This document shows, in pieces, positions 10,897-23,204 of a DNA stretch of 64,000 nt. The DNA is from Polydactylus sextarius (taxonomy: Eukaryota > Chordata > Actinopteri > Polynemidae): assembly GCA_016801845.1 (NCBI GenBank), contig CM028928.1:15349327-15413326 (forward strand), given 5' to 3'. The notes under the pieces are model-generated. The model had not been told where the DNA came from and did not search any database. It saw only the letters and a program-made list of their open reading frames with translations. Both the position numbers and the translations under genes were made by a program. Numbering within the stretch: position 1 is the first letter of the stretch; every line of letters starts with the position of its first letter.

Positions 10897-13800
10897 ATCA
10901 TTTCATCAACCACTTTGAGAGCTGGGACAAACACAGATTTGACGTAATAGTATGGGAAGCCTCAGAAAGGACTGAATCAGGTCAGTCTCGCCACCTTTAT
11001 ACATCTACTCCATTTGGACTTTGTGTCAAAGGTTTATCATGCTTCTTTCAGCCTGGCACTAAACTCCCCTCCAATCTGCCGCCCACAGACCTCTGCTGCT
11101 TATCCAATCCTGAACAGTGTCCTGAACCCATAACCCAACTTGCCCAAATTGAAATATTATATTAAGCTATAAAACAATACCTGAGAAGAATTACATAGAA
11201 GCATAATCCAAAAAGTGCATGATTGAAAAGGGATTAGTGTGGAGGAGTAGGAGGAGGAGGGAGGATGTGGCCACACAGTTTGGTTGTTTTGGTCACAGGC
11301 TGAGAGCGTCTGCCTCAGGCTGATTGTGAATCAGGGCCATCCCAGTCAGATTTACCAGGTCCTGCGAGTGATTCGGGATTTACTTTCTTAACAGGCACCA
11401 TCCAGATATGTCCTTGTTCTACAGTGTGTGTCCGTCCATGAAGTCACACCTCAGTGCTTTCTGCTGGAAGCATTTGTTATAGGCGGTGGCTTTTCCGCCT
11501 GAGAATTGCAGCTAAGGGCAAGAATAAATGCTTTTTCTCTATTAAATAAATAAGTGTATTGCTTTATTACTTTGAAAAAAAAAAAGCAGGGACGTGTAGA
11601 TGAACAGTTATTTTGGGGTTTAACAGCAGGCTCAGCGGTCAGTTCCTGGTGCTAATGATAATGATGACAAATGGTTTAGCTTGTTGGGCCCCAGAGAAAT
11701 GAAGTCCACATCTCTGGGGGTTGGTCCACAAATTAGTTTTTGTCAATACCATGTTCCTAATTTGTCCTCACAGGATGTGCTGACAGAAATATCGGTTACT
11801 GTAACCAAGTGTGGGAATTGAATCCTATTGGCTTATTCATGGTGTCATTAGCATACAAGGATGAATGAGCAGCCACGATTAGATGCGTGCCACCAGAGTC
11901 CAGTCGGGTTTCAGCTGCGATCGAAAATGAGCTGTGCGCGATGATTCAATGATTTTCCAGTTTTGTATGTGATGACCGAAGTGTAGCACTCACACTCTCT
12001 GACCCACAGAGTTTTGATATGCAAGTTAATGTTGTTACAAACACATCAACAGGAACATTTCATTGGGGGAATTTAATTAGGCTTCCAACACTGCTGATAA
12101 TTATATTTAATCAAACCAAATGATATTGCGCTGTTTGTTTGTTTTTTTTCCTTTTAAATGCAAAATGATTTTTATCACAGAGGGCTCTCTTTCATTTTAC
12201 TCTCATCTCAGTGAGGTGTTGAATGTTTCATACAGTGTTACCCACATTTTGACACTCATGGTAAAAATGCACACAGTTATTGTTGTTATGTCATCAGTGT
12301 TGTTATTTTTAAAGATAGCTGCTGATAAGACAGACAAAAAAACACTCATAATTTTCAGAGCAATAGGAGCCTTGTAAATGGAGCTGAATGACACAGACTG
12401 TGGTCGCCACAGATGTGAAGCACTGGACACTGCGTTCCCATCTGTTAGAGGCTGACATCTCAAGGACAAACCCATATCACCACTGTCACATTAAAAACCT
12501 CGTACCTGCAGCTCCTGTCTTTCTTTGACTCGTAACTTCAGCTTTACATTGTCACTTACATCTGCTGTGATTTCCTTGAGATTGCTCCTGCATGACTGCA
12601 GCAGTCTATCAAAACTTGATTACCAATTCCTAAATCAATAAACACTGATATTGTCTTCATCGTTCCCATATTTCTGAATGGCTCATAATGAACGCACCTG
12701 CTCAGTGTCTAAAGATGATGAATACCAGGCTTTGGTTTTATTACTGGCTGTGCTGAGGTTCAGCTGAGTGACTATCATCAGTGTATTCCCTGTGGTTGAC
12801 TTTTATATACAGTATAAATCTTGTTGGATTGGTTCTTCCATAACTGTGTACATACATGTGCACAAATCAAACCAGATATAGCTATAGTTCTCACAGTATC
12901 ATCTCAGTGAGTTATGACAGACTTGGACTAAAATACTCTAACCCTTTTCTCCTAGGTATACAACAAGACTTAAGCTATTATTTAAAAAAAGATCTGGGTC
13001 TTGCTTGTTCAATGAGTGTGACAGTCGTCTTAACCTATTTATGTAGCTTGAGCTAATTTCTTTAAGAATGTATTTTGCTGCACTCTTGGCAAGGTCTGCC
13101 TCAGAGAAAACTAGACTTTTTTGTGGGTGAGATTTTTATCTGGTGAAATAATGTAATATGAAATTAACTTTAACTTGATCTTCAACCTATGTGACAATGT
13201 GGCAGCAATGTAGCACCAGCGTAGATACGTTCACAGAAAATGAGCAAAGTTCTAGTGAGAGCAAAGAGACGAATAGTATTTGCCACTGCAAACAAGATTC
13301 AACAAATTTCTGATTTGAAATGAATTTATAAAATCTTGAAGGGAATTTTGTATAAACAGGATATTTTATTTTATCTATTCTGATTAAAGGCTGTGACTGC
13401 AAAATATGCTGAAAGAAAAACTTGAGAGCTTTAACAATGCACATTGTGGACACTGTGCTTTAGTCTTTCAGATGATACAGAATAGTAGAATCCTGGCTTG
13501 TGTTTCTAAAACCATCAGTCTGATTGTCTGATACACAGATTTCTCAGAGGTGCTGAATTGTAAAAATCTTCACATCGGCATAACAGAACTTTCCATAATT
13601 GATCACGTCACTTTTTTCCCTCCAATAACTAATTATAACTTTCACTGTGAAAAGTTGAAACAGGAGCTCACATGTTGTGACTCCAGTTCACCGAGCCCTC
13701 GACTGTGCTGCCTCTCCATCTCGTTCAGCCATCCCCCACTCAACAATGAGTCTTGAAATCAGTTAGATTAAGCACATTGTCCATTGATTGGCTCCTAAAT

Positions 13801-16700
13801 TGCTGTGCGACACAAGACAAATAATCCCATTTCAAGTTTCAACACTTGTTTCTAATGGTTTCCAAATCATTTCAGGCAGGAATGGATCACAATTAGTTTA
13901 GCATTTAACAGCCGAGAGTGGCCGTGCATGAATGAGTGTGATTTTGGGTTTAATAGTGGCTGCTTGTGCTACATTTGACATTTCCATTCTCTGGATGCCT
14001 CCCTTTGTTTTGCCTGCAGAGCTTTTCTTTTCAGGTACCTGTAGAAAGTGAGGAAAGATGGCAAAGTTCCACAGTTGCACAAGTGCAAATTGAATTTGGG
14101 TAAAAAAAGTAAATAAATTAATTACAGTTTTACTTTGAAACAAGAGTGACTATTGACAACAAAAGGACACTAGAAGATATCGTTTCATATATCCAATTCA
14201 CAACAAGACAATAATGTTTGAGAGCAATGATCTGATCTCAGTCACAGCCTGGTAGTTTCATGTCAGGGTCCCTTTTGGCATAAAGCGAGAACGTGATTAT
14301 ATTTTATACAAGTTTAAATCAAATGCTGCAATCTTTACTAGATCATTCACAGTGTTGAATTCCTGCTGTTGCAATGACGCTAGAAGCCATGTTTGGAAAT
14401 GACACATATCAAAAAACAGTTACAGACCTGGGAAGAAACAGTTGAAAGTAACTTATGCGGCATGGTCCCATTACACAACCAAATAAGCCGAAATGAAACT
14501 AGTGGACATTCCAGCTTGGATTTTTAATGTCTGTATATTTAAGGAGCAGTGAGTGACTAAACTTCCACTTTGTTGCTCCACATGGTGCCTCCTGGCACCA
14601 GCATGCTGTGATAAGAGAGCCTTAATGAAGCACTACTTCTTTTTGACAAGTATCCCAGGGTTTATGTGCTCTTTTCTTCCTGTGCATTGATCACATACAT
14701 CACAAGTTTCATTGCTGCACTTTAAACTGTGTACTTTCAGCACATTTGGTCACACTGTAGTGTTAATGAAACCATGTCTATGACACCAGGATACTGGGTG
14801 ATTGAATCTTCTGTTAAAGTGAATCTGTGAACAAGCTCATTATGTTTTAAGAATAAACTTATCATTATAACATGCACACATATTATTACGTACACTACCT
14901 GGCATAATGAAAAACAAGAGACGCACTTCAGCCACTACAAATCACACTGAATAAAAGTGTCTGCCATATTATGAAAAGGTTCAGGATACAACTATATTCA
15001 ATTTCAAATTGAGCATTTCTGATTCTGAGGAGTTTACACCTTATGTCTTCAAATCTGTCTGTAAAGAGAAGTGCCTGTATGATAACAAGCTGATAGCCCC
15101 AAGACACTTAAATGTCAACTCTATAACTGATCCGGATTTAAACTGAAAGCAGAAGTTACAACAATTGCAACTGACCGAGCTGTGACAACACCCTTGATTT
15201 ATTTAATTTTTGAAAGTTATTACTTGTGATTCATCAATGAGAGATTTCACATTTGTACTGACGGCACTGACACAAATGAAAACCATATTTCAAGCCACAA
15301 TGAGGCCAAGTTATCAGCTAATGCTCTCAATAATCTATGAGTGTTTATTAATTGCTGTGTAATTACTCTGCACAAAGATACTGACCCTCAGTTTACTGAA
15401 CGGTTTCAAGTCAGTGCACCAATCAGCGCAGTCCACAGTGTCTACTTACCTTACATTAGAAACACTGTCTTTGATTTGACCTGAGGGGGTGAAATATTAT
15501 ATCTCTCCAAAAATGCATTTACAGAGAAACTGTAGATTCCAGGAAAACATTTTTTTATTTTTTTTTATTTTACAGAAATTCTCATTTCAGCATATGTTGG
15601 GTATTATAAGAGGGGGTGGGGTCAACACAAGCAACAATAATGATACTGAAATATATATTTTTTAATTTATTTATTATATATATTATTTATTTTATTTATT
15701 TAACAACATCCTATAAAATGTTTTAAAAGAATAATTTGCTAAATAAATGAGCAAATAAAGCCCCACTATTTTTTTTTTAAAGAAGGTTATATTTTCAGAT
15801 ATTCTTGTATCACGTTGTGGTGTCTTTTTGCATTTTGGGTTCTTAAGGTTGACAAGATTCATAACCTGTGAAAATTCAAACTACTTATTTCGGTCAAAAT
15901 ACCATCTCTTCATTTAATACTCGTTCTCTAATGAGTTTAAATAGTAAATTAACTATTTTCTTTTACGCGCAGAGGTGAAACTTGCCTAAACCCTGAAACA
16001 AATTATCAGTGAGAAATGATCAAATTTGGCATTAGACGGACTTATAAAGAGATGTGTTGTGCCTGTTATGACGACAAAACTACAGGACAACTTTTTAAAC
16101 TCAGTTTCTTGGAAATAACGAGGCAGAAGCCGGAAAGGGAAAACTGCTGCACAACCAATATAACCTCTGCTCTCTTGCACAACGCTGACGAAGAATTGTA
16201 AGTTTTAATTACGTCTGTGGCGTCTGTCAACAGATGACAGTGTGTGCTCGTGTTAAACCAAAACACGGAGCCAATTTAGTTCTTTATTAAAAAAAGAGAG
16301 GGAATGGCAGCCAAAGTCAAGCACCTCCCGTATGCAGCCTCCTGCCTGACTGCAGCTGCTCCAAGTCAATATATTGGTCTAATCCTCATCTGAATGCAGC
16401 ATTTTGATCAGATTCCACACAATATGCATGATTGAATTTATTAGAATATCAGATGTCTGCAGTGTGGCGTTGAATTTATTCAACAGCTTTGTAAAAAAAA
16501 AAAAAAAACCTGCCATTTTCTGCACCCACCTATATGTATTCCACATGAATTTTGGGGGAAGAAGCTGTGGTGAGACTGTAAAAAGCCTCAACATAGCTTC
16601 ACTGTCCCGACATCGTAATGGTCCTGCAAGTAAACACAGCGATAACATTTGTCCAGTTGAGTGAAGTTAATAGAAACAAATAAAAAGCTGTTAGAGATAC
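10897..16700. other. AT-rich intergenic stretch, no gene seen
   Basis: No ORF with family resemblance, no RNA gene and no recognisable transposon motif was found. An AT-only low-complexity tract lies at about 15650-15705 and poly-A/T runs near 15550-15575 and 16493-16507. The last few hundred bases may include distal prmt6 3' UTR if a far polyadenylation site is used. Confidence 0.6.
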
Positions 16701-16721
16701 CTCAGTTTAGGTGGGAAATCA

Positions 16722-16727
16722 TTTATT
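16722..16727 (-). terminator. prmt6: Candidate polyadenylation signal of prmt6
   Basis: AATAAA on the minus strand (TTTATT on the plus strand), about 290 bases downstream of the prmt6 stop codon. It is the first canonical hexamer I see past the stop. Further copies at about 16437-16442 and 16283-16288 could give longer 3' UTRs. Transcript ends are needed to choose between them. Confidence 0.5.
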
Positions 16728-17015
16728 ATGTGTAAAAACAGCCCAAAACAAATCACAACCATCTCCAAACTTAGATGATGTCATCTAGTTCACATTTTAG
16801 TTTATAGCAGCTGTTGTCTGTTTAGGTCTACTCACAAAAAGCACTAAATGTTGGTGTTGAGACCTGCCATGTGTTTATGTAGAGACTTCACCTCCAGTCC
16901 CTCCATGCATTTGCCTGAGATATATCACAGTAATAATACTTTAACAGACTAGAGTCATTGCTGCACCTAGTGGCAGGTGAAACTTAAAGAGAGTGGAGTG
17001 TGGTGAACTGTCACA

Positions 17016-18068
17016 TCACTGAGCCTCAGAGCTCCAGTCCGGAATGGAGAAAGTCTTGGACTGTCTTTTCTGTTCTCCTATGCTGTAGTCCACATGGATA
17101 CATATATGCCTGGCGCTGTCCTCAGAGGGATACATGCTGACTTCTCCGCTAACCACCGTGTCCTGCACCACGTCCACCGGCGTGTCCAGATACAGCACCG
17201 CCTGTTTCCAGTGCGTCTCCGGTTTGAACGGGGACGTAGAGAGCACGAGAGGCTGCGGTTTGTCCGAGCAGGGGAAAGTGACCGTAAAGTAAACACAAAA
17301 CCCGTTCACCGTCGCCGAGCCGAAAGACTCACACCTGAACTGTCCCTTCACCGACCGCAGCTCCTCCGCCGTCACCGAGTACAGGTCGAGCTCGGCGAAA
17401 CGGGCCGGATGCGACATCACGTCCTCCACCGACACCGAGTTCACCGTGATGTCGGAGTTCATGATACACCTCCGGGCGAAGTCGGACATACAGGACATGT
17501 CCACGCCGTATTGGTCTTTAACCGTGTACCAGAAGTGTAGTCGGTCCTCCACCACCGGGTCGCTCACCGGTGTGATGTAGAGCTCGGCTTTGCTCGGTAG
17601 GATGAGGCCGCCCGGTTTCAACCATTTGTCGCGTGCGTATAGCACCGAGTTGAGCATGGACTCGTGCAGGAGGGCGTAACCCATCCACTCGCTCACTATC
17701 ACCTCCACCATCTCCGGTAGGTCCACCGTCTCCACCGTGCCCCGGATCACCTCTATTCGGTCCTGGAGGTTGTTGTGTCGGACTATCCTCTCGGCCTGCT
17801 CGGCTATGGAGCAGGCCTCCACGGCGTACACCTTCTTAGCTCCGGCCTGTGCACAGAACACGCTCAGAACGCCGGTTCCTGCACCGACGTCAAGCACCAC
17901 TTTACCCCGAATAGACTCACTGTTCCTCAGGATAGCGGTCCGGTACGTGTTGGTCCGGACATGGTCCGCTATCATTTCTTCATGGATCGTCACATCTGAG
18001 TAACTATCAAAATAAAGTCTGTCCTGGCGGCTTTTATCTAATTTTCGTTTCTTCACGACGTGAGACAT
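17016..18068 (-). CDS. prmt6: Protein arginine N-methyltransferase 6, single exon
   Basis: A class I, SAM-dependent arginine methyltransferase. Known PRMT6 enzymes are nuclear, make asymmetric dimethylarginine and methylate histone H3 Arg2, generally repressing transcription. Seen here: a basic KKRKL stretch at residues 6-10 (likely nuclear signal); YFDSYSDVTIHEEM at 19-32; SAM motif I VLDVGAGTGVLS at 58-69; YAVEA at 81-85, whose Glu84 should hold the SAM ribose; the double-E loop SEWMGYALLHE at 126-136 with Glu127 and Glu136; LKPGGLILPS at 150-159; and the THW loop at 285-287 in the beta-barrel half. It is 350 residues against about 375 in human; the difference is mainly a shorter N-terminal tail. 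The start ATG precedes MSHVVKKRKL, which aligns with the usual MSxxxKKRKL opening. There is no intron, as in other vertebrate PRMT6 genes. Family and identity are very secure; substrates are inferred from orthologues. Confidence 0.98.
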   Translation of the reverse strand: MSHVVKKRKLDKSRQDRLYFDSYSDVTIHEEMIADHVRTNTYRTAILRNSESIRGKVVLDVGAGTGVLSVFCAQAGAKKVYAVEACSIAEQAERIVRHNNLQDRIEVIRGTVETVDLPEMVEVIVSEWMGYALLHESMLNSVLYARDKWLKPGGLILPSKAELYITPVSDPVVEDRLHFWYTVKDQYGVDMSCMSDFARRCIMNSDITVNSVSVEDVMSHPARFAELDLYSVTAEELRSVKGQFRCESFGSATVNGFCVYFTVTFPCSDKPQPLVLSTSPFKPETHWKQAVLYLDTPVDVVQDTVVSGEVSMYPSEDSARHICIHVDYSIGEQKRQSKTFSIPDWSSEAQ

Positions 18069-18250
18069 CTTCTCCGACGTGCGCCTGCAGCCTCGTACCG
18101 TTTAGTCGCGCTACTTCCGTACTGATAAACATGGGATTTGTAGTTTCTTAAAACAAATACTACGATAGTGTTACATGTTAAAAGACTACAACTCCCACAA
18201 CTAAAGACGTGTGACGTATATTTAGGGTTGTTGCGTTCAAAGTCAAAGAA
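18069..18250 (-). promoter_or_regulatory. prmt6: prmt6 5' UTR and core promoter with paired ZNF143/STAF-like sites
   Basis: This stretch lies directly upstream of the prmt6 ATG. It contains TGGGATTTGTAGT at 18132-18144 and ACTACAACTCCCA at 18185-18197. Both match the ACTACAnnTCCCA core bound by ZNF143/STAF at vertebrate promoters, and they lie in opposite orientations about 40 bases apart. ACTTCCGT at 18113-18120 is an ETS/GABP-type site read on the minus strand, and TGACGTA at 18212-18218 is a CRE/ATF-like half site. I see no TATA box at a useful distance. The transcription start is not determined; the ETS site, 45-52 bases from the ATG, suggests a short leader. Confidence 0.75.
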
Positions 18251-18639
18251 AGGATGGGTAAATATGAACTGCTACGAATTAGAGGATGATATTCAGAAAT
18301 CTTTGATAATCTTTAAAGCTACAATGTGTGTTTTTTTTAAACATCTTTTATCTTATATTTGTTTTTAGTTTATATCAACACACTATATTAACACACATGT
18401 AAAGTCTATAGAAGTGCTGACAGAGGTTTCTGTGACCCAGACTACCTGAACCACCTGGCAGTCAGCCAGACATATCAAGCTCCTTCCACATGAACCAGAC
18501 CTGTGCATAATCAATCGCATATGACCAAATTGGCGCCTTCGTAAGTATAATATTCTTTAGAAATATCAACCTAGCTCATGGAATCATATTCCACACAGTC
18601 AGGTCTTGTTGACTTCACTGATTTAATATGGAGGTTTAT
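18251..18639. other. Short intergenic gap upstream of prmt6
   Basis: AT-rich sequence between the prmt6 promoter and a LINE fragment. No gene is seen. A TTGGCGCC palindrome-like motif near 18529-18536 is compatible with an E2F-type site, but is too short to call. Confidence 0.4.
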
Positions 18640-19140
18640 ACGGAGGCTTGGTTTTAATTGACCTACAGATGGCCTTCAACACACTAAATCATTCAGTTTT
18701 ATGCAATAAAACTGGGAGCTGTGGTTGTGATAGTTATTTGCAGTTAGTTGGTTCAATGGTACCCAGTGTGTAGGTGTTAATGATCTAGGTGTGGTTACTT
18801 GCAGTGTCCCACAGGGGCCAATCTGAGGACCCTTTGTCCCTTAGATACTCATATACTAAACATGCTCAAAACGGTTTTTATATTATATTTATAGTTAATA
18901 TATTTTCATCAGCATTCATGTGGCAACTCTACAGTCCAAAAACTGGCCAGAATTTTTTATATTGAAACAAAAGAATATATATATTTTTTCAATTGTTGGT
19001 TGGTTTATTGTCTAGTCTATTTATCTGTATCTTTTATTATGCACTGGATTCATGTTTTTTTTCTTTTTTTCAATATTTGTACCAGTTTGTGATATGTGAG
19101 TTGCTTTGTGACAAAACCAAGTGACAAGTTGCTGCTTCAA
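18640..19140 (+). mobile_element. Badly decayed LINE reverse-transcriptase fragment
   Basis: On the plus strand, near 18655-18710, LIDLQMAFNTLNHSVL corresponds to the DLxxAFDTxxH block of LINE reverse transcriptases, and near 18805-18845 SVPQGPI, a stop and GPF correspond to GVPQGSxLGPLLF. Stops and missing catalytic residues show it is long dead. The following AT-rich 200-300 bases may be its 3' end. It is from the Rex/CR1/L2 group of fish LINEs, but the family cannot be fixed from so little. It lies about 400 bases upstream of the prmt6 promoter. Confidence 0.65.
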
Positions 19141-22021
19141 TTTGAGAAATTGTCATTTCTTCTTTTCTTGGGGTGAATTAAAGCCTTTCATAACTGAGCA
19201 GTTAATAACACAAGTATTAGATACACCCCCAGGTAGCGTTGAGTTTAATAGAAACCAACTCTCCCCAAAACTAAATGAATATTGAGAGAATTGTTTTACA
19301 GGAACTTTAACTGTTCACTAAACCATACTTCTTTTGTTCACTTACAATAAAGTATGTTTCATAAGAAAAACTGAAACACTTTTCATTCTTATTTGGAGTC
19401 ATGGTGTTTTTGCATTGTGTAAACCATTACACACCCAAACAATATGCAAAACAAAATGTGCAAAATGATTTCATGTTTGTAGTACTATCCGATTGGTTAC
19501 ACAAACAAGCACTATCAATAGAATCCAACTGTCTTGCAAAATTTTCAGGGTTTTATAGTCAAGTGTATGTTTGTTAGAAATCATCCAGAGCAATAAATTA
19601 ACTGCATTTTTCCCTCAATACAATTAATACACAACACAACATAACCATTATCACTTCTGAGCTTTCCTAAAGTTATGGCAGAAATAACACAGCTGCTCGT
19701 GGCTTGACTCCCCTCGCTTGTAAACAATCCTATGGGAGCCTCTCCGCTCTGTCTCAGAGAGCTTTGGCAAAAGATAGTGGACAAATGAGCACGAGCTGTA
19801 GCCCATTTATAAAGATGAAAAAAAGGGATAGAAAGAAGATGTGGTTTATGAGAAGAAATACAACAAGATGCTCTTGCGACACAATGTTTAGAACAAGAGG
19901 ACAGTACAGTGTCATGAAGGAAAAGTGAAATAACAGCCCTGTATAATAAGAAAATATTGAAGAGGAATTTGTGTGTGTGGGTGGATCAGTGTATATGTGT
20001 GTTTGTGTGTGTGTGCACATTTACATTCGTCTTCTAAATTTGTACCTAATGCTGCCTTTAAAGCACTCGTACTCTTGGGAAAATGAGTGCCTCTAATAAT
20101 TCAGCCTTTTCAAAACTACATGGACAAAAACAGTGAAATGAGTTTGCATGAATGGATATGTTTTAAGCTTAAGTAATGGAAACAGCAACCATCAAGGGAA
20201 AATGAGTCATATCTTTGTGGTAAACACTGGCTTTATATTTAAAACTGCAGTTTTCCCATTCGGATATATTTTATTAATATTAAACCTGAAACACAGTAAA
20301 ATTTTCTTTGTCAAACATTATCTAAAGATGCAGTATATGATGATCTCATAGAGAGCCAAATAACAACACTCGCTACCCACAGACATGAGGTCAAATGCAA
20401 AAATCGCAGCAAGTGCAGAGTAAGAACAGAAATATAAAATATAGGATCAATTATTGGACTGTGAAATACAGATGGTGGAATTCAAAATTGTGAGTCTATG
20501 CACTTGGCAGGAGGGTTTGCAGACGTTGTAGCTCTAGACAGAAGAGACAGACAAGCAGCTGTTGACCATGTTGTCCTCCTCCTCACAAGCTTCAGGTAAA
20601 ACTGATGCCAGGACCAGACACAACCAACACTTGTCTCCCACTGAGATGGTTGGCATCATTTACCTTTATCCTTAAAGTGAGTTAACGTGTCTGGATTCGT
20701 GCAAAGAGAAATCTGCTGTCCAATAAGGTGTCTGAGACTTGGGTCTTAACATGCAAAGGTCAGAACTGGGTTACAGAAAAAAAAACTGGTAAGATCATAC
20801 ACCAGCTTGAGATGCTTTTCCCATACTAAACATTTTAACAGATTCCACATTTTGATCAATATTCTGTTCTCACATCATAGTTTTTACAGCTTAACAGGAT
20901 TTTTTTTTTTTTTATCAGATAACCCACCTTATGTGTGTTAAAGAACAAAGAATATTCTCTCAGTTGTTTTGTTTAGTTTTAATTTAAAGGCCAAGTCTAT
21001 TATGCTATGCTGAGAACTGCCCAGTTAAGTTAACAAGACTAAAGAGACAATGTGCTTGCCAGTGTGCAGGAAAAAATGTGGTCACCTCACGTGAAAATCA
21101 GGCTAACCACACCTCCTGTCCATCTTCCTTGATCTCCATCTTTTTATGGGTGGGTTTACCTGGCGATGGTGCTGTTGGACACACACGCAGTACACTGACG
21201 CATGTAAGCACCATATACTAGCATCTAGTCACAAATACGGCCTTAAAATTAATTAATTTTAGCCGACTCCCCACTTCATCACTCCCAGATGATGCTGTAA
21301 AAAAAGAAGCCACGTATTTACACAGATATACACAGCTCATCCTCTTTAATTAAACACGGACAATTCTTGTTTGCGCATCTAAATCATAGTCGCACATGCA
21401 ACTGATTGGGAAAATGATCAAGTCTAAGAAAAGGGCAGAGGACAGCCTGAGTGTGTTTGTGTACCAGCGCCCTATTGGTGCCTCGAACATGTTGAGTAAA
21501 TCTAGAGATAATGCTGCAGGCGGGGAGGGGGAGAGGGGAGAGTGATGCGGGGTGAAAACAGCGGAGGTGAGGGTTGGTCAAGCATGGCAGGACAAGTGGA
21601 AGCCCAATCACTTTGGACAATGAGGGGTGTCATGTAAAAATCGATGAGCAGGTTTTTTTTCTCCTCTCCTCCTCACCACCTCCCTCGCCCCCTCAAAAGA
21701 TTATGTGCAGGGACTGAATCATAGAATTTGTGGTGTATATGAGCGTCTTAAAAGTGGAGAAAGAGTGTTTTTTATATTAAAAAGAGAGAGATAGAGAGCA
21801 TGTGGGATGTTATAGCACTAATAAAACAAAGAAACAGAGATAAACATTAAGTAAACATACATCTAAAGAGGTTTGGAGAGATAAAGGGGGAACAAAGTGT
21901 TGGCTCCTTGTGGTGGAAGCCCATCAGCAGCTGTTCTTCGTGGCCAGCTGCTGTCAGCACGCATGGCCTCATGGGAACTGCCTGTGTTCTGTCAGTATTA
22001 CTGGACCTGTCAGATGTTGCA
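19141..22021. other. AT-rich intergenic stretch, no gene seen
   Basis: No credible coding frame. A TG-rich run lies at about 19970-20015 and poly-T at about 20900-20914. A moderately GC-richer piece at about 21070-21240 (around CATCTTTTTATGGGTGGG) has the look of an old interspersed repeat, but I could not assign it. Confidence 0.5.
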
Positions 22022-22043
22022 ACACACACACACACACACACAC
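22022..22043. repeat. (AC)n microsatellite
   Basis: A perfect AC run of 11 units, followed by CGCACATAC. Another AC run lies at 22158-22184. Confidence 0.9.
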
Positions 22044-22157
22044 GCACATACAATTATCCAATCTTGCATACTTTGATATGAATACACGCATACATATCCA
22101 CCTGCACAAACAGTCCACAAAGGTCACTTAAAGACACGTCAGCCCACAGACACAGAG

Positions 22158-22184
22158 ACACACACACACACACACACACACACA
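22158..22184. repeat. (AC)n microsatellite
   Basis: About 13 AC units preceded by imperfect CACAGAGACA. One of three CA tracts within 700 bases. Confidence 0.9.
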
Positions 22185-22672
22185 AGCATCATACTGTACA
22201 GAATATATGTGTGCACAAGCATGTGCACACACTGCCTTCAGGTTTTGCTGTCATGATCGCCAATTTCAGAGGAAGGCAGACTGCTGAGCAACAAATACTG
22301 AGGTGCAATGGCTTCATATTGATTGTTCGTGTGGATCAATATGAGCCTACTTTGATATCTCACTCCTAGAGAAAGGGCCCACATCTGTGAATGCTGGTGT
22401 GTCATAACACACTTTCTATCTCTTATTCACCTCCTTATTCATCAGTGTCATACAGCAAACATAATTCATCTTGCCCAAAAGACTGTTTCACGCATGGATC
22501 CATCTGGATGCCTTTTCCAAGTATGCGTTATCTAGTTTCATGCTTTGACATCTTCCTGTATGGACACAGTATGTGCCCGTACTTATCAGTGGAAAAGTCA
22601 TAACAATGGTCAGAGCAAAATTTCTTGCCCCAGGCGTTTTCATTCCTCCTGTTTCCACTGTCCAAAAACCAC

Positions 22673-22686
22673 CACACACACACACG

Positions 22687-22731
<45 letters not shown>
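22673..22731. repeat. (CA)n microsatellite with one interruption
   Basis: A CA run interrupted once by GAG near 22686, then about 20 uninterrupted units. Open frames across it on both strands (His-Thr or Cys-Val repeats) are artefacts of the repeat. Confidence 0.95.
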
Positions 22732-22733
<2 letters not shown>

Positions 22734-23204
22734 CCTTTCAGTCACCCCAACCAATCACCTTTAGGGATATTTGTCTGTCAATCCAGAACCCTGTAATCAA
22801 TTCATTAATTACATCCTTGTCCCCTGCAGACTCACTTCCCCAGTATCAGTTACATTACACTGCAATTAGATTAAATTACTAAGTACAAACTGCATATGAC
22901 AGCCGTTATGGCTCCGTCAGGGGAGTATTATGCTGACTCCATGATAAACTCACTGTGCAATTTGTAAAATGGAAATATTGTCTGTTTGTTAATGGAGGTT
23001 ATTTGATAAGTGCATAGATGAGGGCGTACTGTATTAGTCCCATTAGGATTCCACAAATAAAAATCTCAGTTTGAAGTACTTATGCCGCTAGAAAATAATA
23101 TTTTACATTTTCTAGAGACACAAAATACAGCTCATAATGAGCACTTCATACAATATAAGTTCATTTATTGATCGAGCTAATAGAAAAGGTCTGTGAGCCA
23201 CATT

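Noticed and set aside
17094..17540. 148-codon plus-strand frame opposite prmt6
   Set aside because: It is antisense to the prmt6 catalytic frame, Arg/His-rich, and explained by the GC-rich codon use of the real gene.
17737..18003. 74- and 88-codon plus-strand frames opposite prmt6
   Set aside because: Shadows of the prmt6 coding sequence; no family resemblance.
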